A stretch of 64,000 nucleotides of DNA from Montifringilla adamsi (taxonomy: Eukaryota > Chordata > Aves > Passeriformes > Passeridae). Made by a program: the position numbers and the translations under genes. The stretch covers positions 547,788 through 611,787 of the forward strand of contig JAGGNK010007115.1 of assembly GCA_017590115.1 (NCBI GenBank), in the 5' to 3' direction. The notes beneath the pieces were generated by a model that did no database searches, had not been told where the DNA came from, and worked only from the letters and a program-made list of their open reading frames with translations. This document shows positions 63,801 to 64,000 of the stretch, one piece after another; position 1 is the first letter of the stretch; each line of letters starts with the position of its first letter.

Positions 63801-63854
63801 CCCTTCTGCGAGGGGCTGGAGCTGGGCACCCTGGAGCGGAGCTGGACGGCCTGA
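57835..63854 (+). CDS. SEA- and EGF-domain mucin-like single-pass membrane protein
   Basis: Not named by me. Exons: 57835-57880, 58695-58814, 58947-60632, 60738-60850, 60929-60987, 61093-61235, 61327-61489, 61560-61751, 62684-62899, 63437-63587 and 63780-63854. Total 2964 nt (987 aa), all phases closing. A short hydrophobic N-terminus (LPRLLAAAVLVECCARLC) could be a signal peptide. Exon 3 alone codes about 560 residues rich in Pro, Ser, Thr and Gly, likely O-glycosylated. Exons 4-6 make a SEA-like domain with GSVVLRYD, like the G|SVVV self-cleavage site. A Cys-rich EGF-like unit follows (CHRAYCKNQGICSHG..CQCPVG), then TM GMAAGVLLSILLLGAVLAAV (about 802-821). The ~160-residue tail ends DISVSSWPMEPIQW..LERSWTA and looks far better conserved than the mucin part. 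Architecture recalls IMPG and membrane mucins; identity is open. Confidence 0.85.
58196..58246 (+). repeat. CCGTG pentanucleotide repeat
   Basis: About nine CCGTG units, with one CCGTGG and one CCGTA variant, in intron 1 of the SEA/EGF gene and within its CpG island. Confidence 0.85.
62344..62660 (+). repeat. TG-rich minisatellite in intron 8 of the SEA/EGF gene
   Basis: Compound repeat of TGTGTGTACCTG and GTGTGCACACCTCTCTGTGT blocks, with units of roughly 40-80 nt, ending some 20 bp before the exon 9 acceptor. Alternating purine-pyrimidine sequence, potentially Z-DNA forming. Confidence 0.9.
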
Positions 63855-63904
63855 GGCCACGGACACAAGACTGCAACGCGGTTCAGCTTTAAAACCAACC
63901 ACAT

Positions 63905-63910
63905 TTTATT
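63905..63910 (-). terminator. Polyadenylation signal of a further minus-strand gene
   Basis: AATAAA on the minus strand. It overlaps a possible TAA stop (63908-63906) of a frame that stays open to the window edge and ends SFTELVTWK. If real, this gene's 3' end lies about 50 bp from the stop of the plus-strand SEA/EGF gene. I do not recognise the peptide. Confidence 0.35.
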
Positions 63911-64000
63911 TCCACGTAACGAGCTCAGTGAAGGAATCCACACACTTGGACGATACAATCGAGGCGGGTGTGATGTCAGTGATGTCGGTCCCGGCGGGGC

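Overview
The window is vertebrate nuclear DNA, almost certainly from a songbird (passerine). It holds nine multi-exon protein genes with short introns, GC-rich CpG-island promoters and very little interspersed repeat, as expected of an avian microchromosome. The repeats point to birds: three CR1 LINE fragments, a solo LTR with the avian start TGTCCTGGTT..GGCTGGGATAGAGTTA, and a tRNA-Ile-headed SINE with a CR1-like tail of the kind I know from passerines. No bacterial, plasmid, phage or CRISPR feature is present.

Layout, left to right. Minus strand: 5' part of GGA2 (VHS domain and start of GAT, exons 1-7; the 3' part lies off the left edge), then complete EARS2 (mitochondrial glutamyl-tRNA synthetase, 9 exons). 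EARS2 shares a 384-bp bidirectional promoter with plus-strand UBFD1 (7 exons, long 3' UTR, ERV LTR in intron 5). Then come ERN2/IRE1-beta (plus, 21 coding exons placed, first exon unresolved), PLK1 (minus, 10 exons) and DCTN5 (minus, 6 exons), the last sharing an 89-bp bidirectional promoter with PALB2 (plus, 13 exons). NDUFAB1 (plus) follows, then a SEA-EGF-transmembrane mucin-like gene (plus, 11 exons) that I cannot name. The last ~95 bases may hold the 3' end of a further minus-strand gene.

All gene models were built by hand from splice signals, reading-frame phase and protein similarity. Phases close for GGA2, EARS2, UBFD1, ERN2 exons 2-22, PLK1, DCTN5, PALB2 and the SEA gene. NDUFAB1 exon 1 is the exception: its only plausible ATG is in a different frame from the conserved protein.

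The gene content is that of human 16p12 (GGA2, EARS2, UBFD1, NDUFAB1, PALB2, DCTN5, PLK1, ERN2). Here the ERN2-PLK1-DCTN5-PALB2-NDUFAB1 block is inverted relative to human. The genes are a conserved neighbourhood, not a pathway: Golgi sorting, mitochondrial translation and respiration, ER stress, mitosis, dynein transport and DNA repair.

I found no wholly new system. The most notable points are: a 173-bp tandem duplication inside the ERN2 kinase region that makes a decoy half-exon; a base-perfect 427-bp tandem duplication between PLK1 and DCTN5; a GC-AG intron in PALB2; the NDUFAB1 exon 1 frame conflict; an in-frame 78-bp ERN2 intron; minisatellites next to or inside genes; and the unnamed SEA/EGF mucin-like gene.
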